A stretch of 22,000 nucleotides of DNA from Symbiodinium natans (Eukaryota; Sar; Dinophyceae; Suessiales; Symbiodiniaceae), in assembly GCA_905221605.1 (NCBI GenBank), contig CAJNDS010002592.1:188001-210000 (forward strand), written 5' to 3'. Positions 18,838 to 22,000 of the stretch are shown one piece after another (position 1 is the first letter of the stretch; the number at the start of each line of letters is the position of its first letter). The position numbers were made by a program, and so were the translations under genes. Below the pieces are notes generated by a model that saw nothing but the letters and a program-made list of their open reading frames with translations, did not search any database and had not been told where the DNA came from.

Positions 18838-19591
18838 ATCACGAAAGGGTCCTGAATCTGTCAGGTGATTGCAGGCGATCTGCTGAGGGGTGTGTGGGGG
18901 AGGACGGGGGGGGGAGGCGGGCCCCGAATCTATAAGGTAAAGCCTTGAAAAAGGGGTGCCTATCGGTAATTGCATTTGAAGAGAAAAACGTCCTACAAAT
19001 CGCTTCAAAGTGGTCCTCGATAAAGGCAAGCTCCTGCCGGTCGCGCAGAGCGGGGACCAGTTTCTTGGAAATGGGGCGGACCGGGGCCGCCGGGGCAGGG
19101 GGTGTATGTCAGAGGGGGAGGGGGGCCCCTGGGTTTGTGAGTTGAGCGCGTGGGGGGGGTGAGCGTGGTGCTTGTGAGTGCGGATGTGTGTGGTATGTGT
19201 GTGGTGGAGCGTGCCTAATCCATACGGCAGAGAGAGAGAGAGAGATCAATCCAGGCTAGCGTTCGTTGTTTTCAGCTTTGCCCCTCAAGCAATGCATAAG
19301 ATGAGATAATGAAATGTGAAGACTTTTGCTTTCCGGTCTGCCGTCTCAAGGGCCAAGGAGTGGAGAATTGGCGGCGGAGATGGCGAGGAGGCATCTGTCT
19401 GAAGGGGATAACAAAAGGGGGGGACCTCTTGTCTTCCTCGTACTGTCAGGATATCGCGGCGTTGCAGAAGGTTCTTGCCATCCTTCACGCCTGAGCCTGG
19501 AAGCACCCTTGAGTCGAGAAAAAGAAGCGGCGCCAGTCACCTGGAAGGAATGGTGCTGAGAACACGGGGCGCCTAATTTGGGACCCCCTGG
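18838..19591. other. G-rich stretch with no firm gene
   Basis: Multiple G runs (18903-18914, 19115-19128, 19151-19158) and an AG dinucleotide tract at 19229-19244. A minus-strand frame at 19285-19506 (DGKNLLQRRDILTVRGRQE) could be a terminal exon of the minus-strand gene upstream of it, and a plus-strand frame over the same bases is also open. Neither is supported further. Confidence 0.35.
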
Positions 19592-20942
19592 TCACCTCGA
19601 ATCACGTAATAGAAGGAAAGCACAAGCTCGAAAGCAGCAAGCCAAGTAGTACGCTTTGGAATTTGGAACAGGTTCAGTGTGCAAACGAGGCTGCGGCATA
19701 TTTGCGGATACCCACAACAGAACGACTGGCACAACAAGAGAGCACTCGTCTTGTCCGAATGAACCTTGAAGTTCCCGGCCGGCCAAACGCATCCTTTCCC
19801 CAGGCCAAGCGTCGCAAGCGCACGTGGTTCGGCTGGTGAGGAGGTGTGGTTTCGGATCTTTGTCTTTAGAGCGCAAGTCTGCAAAATCAGTTCCATGGTC
19901 AACTGATTCCAGAGGCAGGGGAACAGTTTCATGAAGGTTCACTGCATCTTCACTGCCTTCTTCAGGCGCACCTCCGAAGCCCTGAGAGCTTAATTCGAGC
20001 AATTCGGGAATAAGGGCATCGCTCACAGCACAGACTGGACTGGACTCGTTGATACTGGCTGCCTGTATGAGGTGCAAAGTCTAGGACTAGGACGTTTAGA
20101 GATACTGAAATACACCGGTCTGTCAAGCATGCACCGGTCTCGGCTGCGCAAATTAGCAAATCATCGCTGGACTTTCAGAGGGGCAGTGGAGCAAAACAGC
20201 ACAACGCAACAGATGCTTGCTCAGTAAAGACACGGCTTGCCGCCAATGCCAATCAACGACACGGTGACTTGCGCTCTCAACCGACAGCAAGCAGTCATGT
20301 CGTGCAAATGCCTCTGCCGCGCGGCTCCACATCACACAGGTCTCCAGCCGGCCGTAATTTCTGAGCCAAGCACTCTTGAGAAGATACGGACCTGCATCTG
20401 ATGCATCTGACCGCCAAGATAACTGGCTGTTGCCTGCATCAGCAAGTTGAGTCACGCAAGCCAAGCTTTGAGCCGACGAGATGCGCAGCATTTGGATCCG
20501 CATGCGGTCATACATGGTCATACTGAGTACGAGGGGCTCACAGTTCCGTGGGGCGTAATCTGCCATGTCTCTGGTCCCAGCGGCTTGGTTCTGTAGGTGG
20601 GGGGGGGGGGGGCAACAGACATGATTCACAAGGATGCACACGAGTTCTTGCTCATGTTTTTCAATTTCCTTGTTTCACGGTTGATGCGTCTTGACTCTTG
20701 ACCTCATGTTCTCCACAGAATAGTGCCAGTTCTCGGAAGACTTTTGCCGCAGGAGAGCCATGTGGTTCTGTACCCGGGTTTACAGTGCAGCATTCCACAG
20801 CCCTTGTGCGTACCTCAGCTTCTGAGTCTGCAGGCAGGTCACTGCTGATTGAGACGCGGCACATCTTTGCGGCATCAGTGCTGCTAGATTTTTGCCCTCC
20901 ATCGTCAAAGCCGTGCACGGCCGGGGCCATCTCTATTAGCAT
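19592..20942 (-). CDS. Candidate multi-exon gene divergent from EF-G, unrecognised
   Basis: Three long minus-strand open segments have protein-like composition and can be chained in part. The first, from ATG 20942 (a second in-frame ATG lies 12 bases on), reads MAPAVHGFDDGGQKSSSTDA and DLPADSEAEVRTRAVE. A GC-AG intron of 58 bases ending at about 20672 would then give EIEKHEQELVCIL. A 14-base poly-C run followed by CTACAG makes a plausible next acceptor, leading to NQAAGTRDMADYAPRNCEPL, MTMYDRMRIQMLRISSAQSL and on to a TAA near 20155. The third segment (20077-19592) carries IPELLELSSQGFGGAPEEG and SEDAVNLHETVPLP, and its link to the second is not resolved. No domain is recognised. It is read away from the EF-G gene with only 50 bases between start codons. 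It may be one gene, two, or partly spurious. Confidence 0.38.
20599..20612. repeat. G homopolymer (C14 on the minus strand)
   Basis: A 14-base G run. Read on the minus strand it is a C tract directly before CTACAG, so it could act as the polypyrimidine tract of a 3' splice site in the minus-strand candidate gene. Confidence 0.85.
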
Positions 20943-20972
20943 TTGGCTCCCTCACGTGTTCGGCCAGCACAG

Positions 20973-20992
20973 TGCCGTAGAGACCTGCGAGC
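20973..20992 (+). promoter_or_regulatory. Possible trans-splice acceptor and 20-nt 5' UTR of EF-G
   Basis: CAGCACAG ends at 20972, leaving 20 bases before the EF-G ATG. An in-frame TAG at 20978-20980 closes the frame upstream, so translation is expected to start at 20993 if this exon is the first. Dinoflagellate mRNAs receive a spliced leader at such AG sites; that is family knowledge, and use of this site is inferred. Confidence 0.3.
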
Positions 20993-22000
20993 ATGGCAAG
21001 CACCGTGGCCTTCGTGGCGCCCGCCCTGCAAGAAGGGGCAGTGGCCAGGCAGATCCACACAGCACCCGCCTCTCCGAACCCCAAGACTTCTGGCGCTGGC
21101 TATGCTGGCCCCGCTGTGGCCTCGATCGCTGTGGCCCTGGCTGCGCGTACGGTGGGCCGCCAGCGCCGTCGCACCTCGGCCCGAAAGCAGGTGGCCCTTC
21201 GTGCCTCCACCTTGGACCAGTTGAAGCAGGTGGGCGGCAAGGAGGGTTCCATCCCTCTGAGCAAGTATCGCAACATCGGCATCATGGCCCATATCGATGC
21301 CGGAAAGACGACGACGACAGAGCGCATCCTGTACTACACTGGCCGCGAGAAAAACATCGGAGAGGTCCATGAAGGGCAGGCCACCATGGATTGGATGGAG
21401 CAGGAGCAGGAGCGAGGAATCACCATCACCAGCGCAGCAACAACGGCTTTCTGGGATGGCCACAGGATCAACATCGTGGACACGCCAGGTCACGTGGACT
21501 TCACGCTGGAGGTGGAACGATCTCTCCGAGTACTAGATGGTGCCGTGGCTGTTTTCGATGGCGTTGCGGGTGTCGAGCCCCAGAGTGAAACCGTGTGGCG
21601 CCAAGCCGACAAGTACAAGGTGCCCCGCATGTGCTTCGTGAACAAGATGGACCGCGAGGGCGCAGACTTCTACAAGGATGTGCAGATGATGGTGGACCAG
21701 CTTGGCACGAATCCCGTTCCCATCCAGCTTCCGATCGGGAAGGGCTCCTCCTTCAAGGGTGTCTTTGATTTGGTGACGATGAAAACATTGATTTGGACTG
21801 GTGAGGAGCTGGGTGCGAAGTATGATGTGAAGGATGAGATCCCCGAGGGCATGGAGGAGGAAGTTGCCAAATGGCGCGAGAACCTCATCGAGAAGGCCGT
21901 GGAGCAGGATGAAGAGGTTCTGGAGGCCTACTTGGAGTCTGGTGAGCCGCCATCTCTGGAGGACCTCAAGAAGTGCATCCGTATTGGAACGCTGGCATTC
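20993..22000 (+). CDS. Elongation factor G, N-terminal part, organelle-targeted (3' end outside window)
   Basis: The first 336 codons of an EF-G, open to the window edge. The GTPase motifs are intact: P-loop AHIDAGKTT at residues 99-107, switch I RGITI from 141, DTPGH at 163-167 and NKMD at 217-220. The body starts near residue 90 (YRNIGIM). The roughly 85 residues before it form a leader: [13 protein letters not shown], then Ala/Pro-rich sequence, a short hydrophobic stretch [13 protein letters not shown], and the basic [13 protein letters not shown], typical of import into an organelle. FVAP resembles a motif reported in peridinin-plastid leaders, so plastid targeting is favoured over mitochondrial. 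A classical signal peptide before FVAP is not evident, and an in-frame TAG 15 bases before the ATG blocks simple extension. No intron appears in 1008 bases, and third positions are rich in G and C. A divergent candidate gene starts 50 bases away on the other strand. Confidence 0.95.
   Translation, partial: MASTVAFVAPALQEGAVARQIHTAPASPNPKTSGAGYAGPAVASIAVALAARTVGRQRRRTSARKQVALRASTLDQLKQVGGKEGSIPLSKYRNIGIMAHIDAGKTTTTERILYYTGREKNIGEVHEGQATMDWMEQEQERGITITSAATTAFWDGHRINIVDTPGHVDFTLEVERSLRVLDGAVAVFDGVAGVEPQSETVWRQADKYKVPRMCFVNKMDREGADFYKDVQMMVDQLGTNPVPIQLPIGKGSSFKGVFDLVTMKTLIWTGEELGAKYDVKDEIPEGMEEEVAKWRENLIEKAVEQDEEVLEAYLESGEPPSLEDLKKCIRIGTLAF

Noticed and set aside
20975-20980. CCGTAG, the first six bases of the dinoflagellate spliced leader, before the EF-G ATG
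   Set aside because: Only six bases match and the following bases diverge, so it is not evidence of a retroposed transcript.

Overview
The window looks like nuclear DNA of a dinoflagellate, most plausibly of the Symbiodinium kind. Many short exons can be joined in frame only through introns that start with GC or GA as well as GT, end in AG, and are nearly always followed by a G in the next exon. That combination is a known dinoflagellate trait. Long G/C homopolymers, many microsatellites, ankyrin repeats and same-strand copies of a conserved gene fit the same picture. No bacterial operon, IS element, CRISPR array or rRNA gene was seen. Because exons are tiny, most coding sequence is invisible to simple ORF calling; I rebuilt it by reading protein motifs across splice sites by eye. 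There is no transcript support, so exon ends are predictions.

Layout. 1-439: the 3' end of an elongation factor G gene (+). 820-4738: the C-terminal nucleotide-binding half of an ABCA-type ABC transporter (+), in 14 exons running from just before the signature motif to a stop codon, with microsatellite-filled introns. 5065-5369: weak + strand candidate exons. 7269-8420: a + strand gene for a double zinc-ribbon protein with Met/Gln/Pro-rich tails. 8421-12855: mostly unassigned, with GA and G repeats, a tRNA-like fold at 10540-10611 and weak candidate exons. 12856-13596: a three-exon minus-strand gene for an acidic, probably disordered protein. 14260-14488: a faint aldo-keto-reductase-like exon pair. 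14645-14940: a large TG-rich microsatellite. 15215-15418: a Lys/Arg/Ser-rich candidate exon. 17238-18726: an ankyrin-repeat gene (+) with a 17-nt exon. 19592-20942: a candidate minus-strand gene reading away from the last gene. 20993-22000: the 5' part of a second EF-G gene (+) with an N-terminal targeting leader.

The two EF-G pieces lie at opposite ends in the same orientation and have no introns in the parts seen, while the gene beside them is cut into exons of 11-77 nt. Either these are two EF-G copies spaced about 20.5 kb apart with unrelated genes between them, or intronless EF-G copies have been inserted among older intron-rich genes. The ABCA gene lacks its membrane domains and Walker A within the window. 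It is therefore truncated, a soluble half-protein, or has its 5' exons upstream of the EF-G gene, which would then be nested. The genes do not form an obvious pathway.
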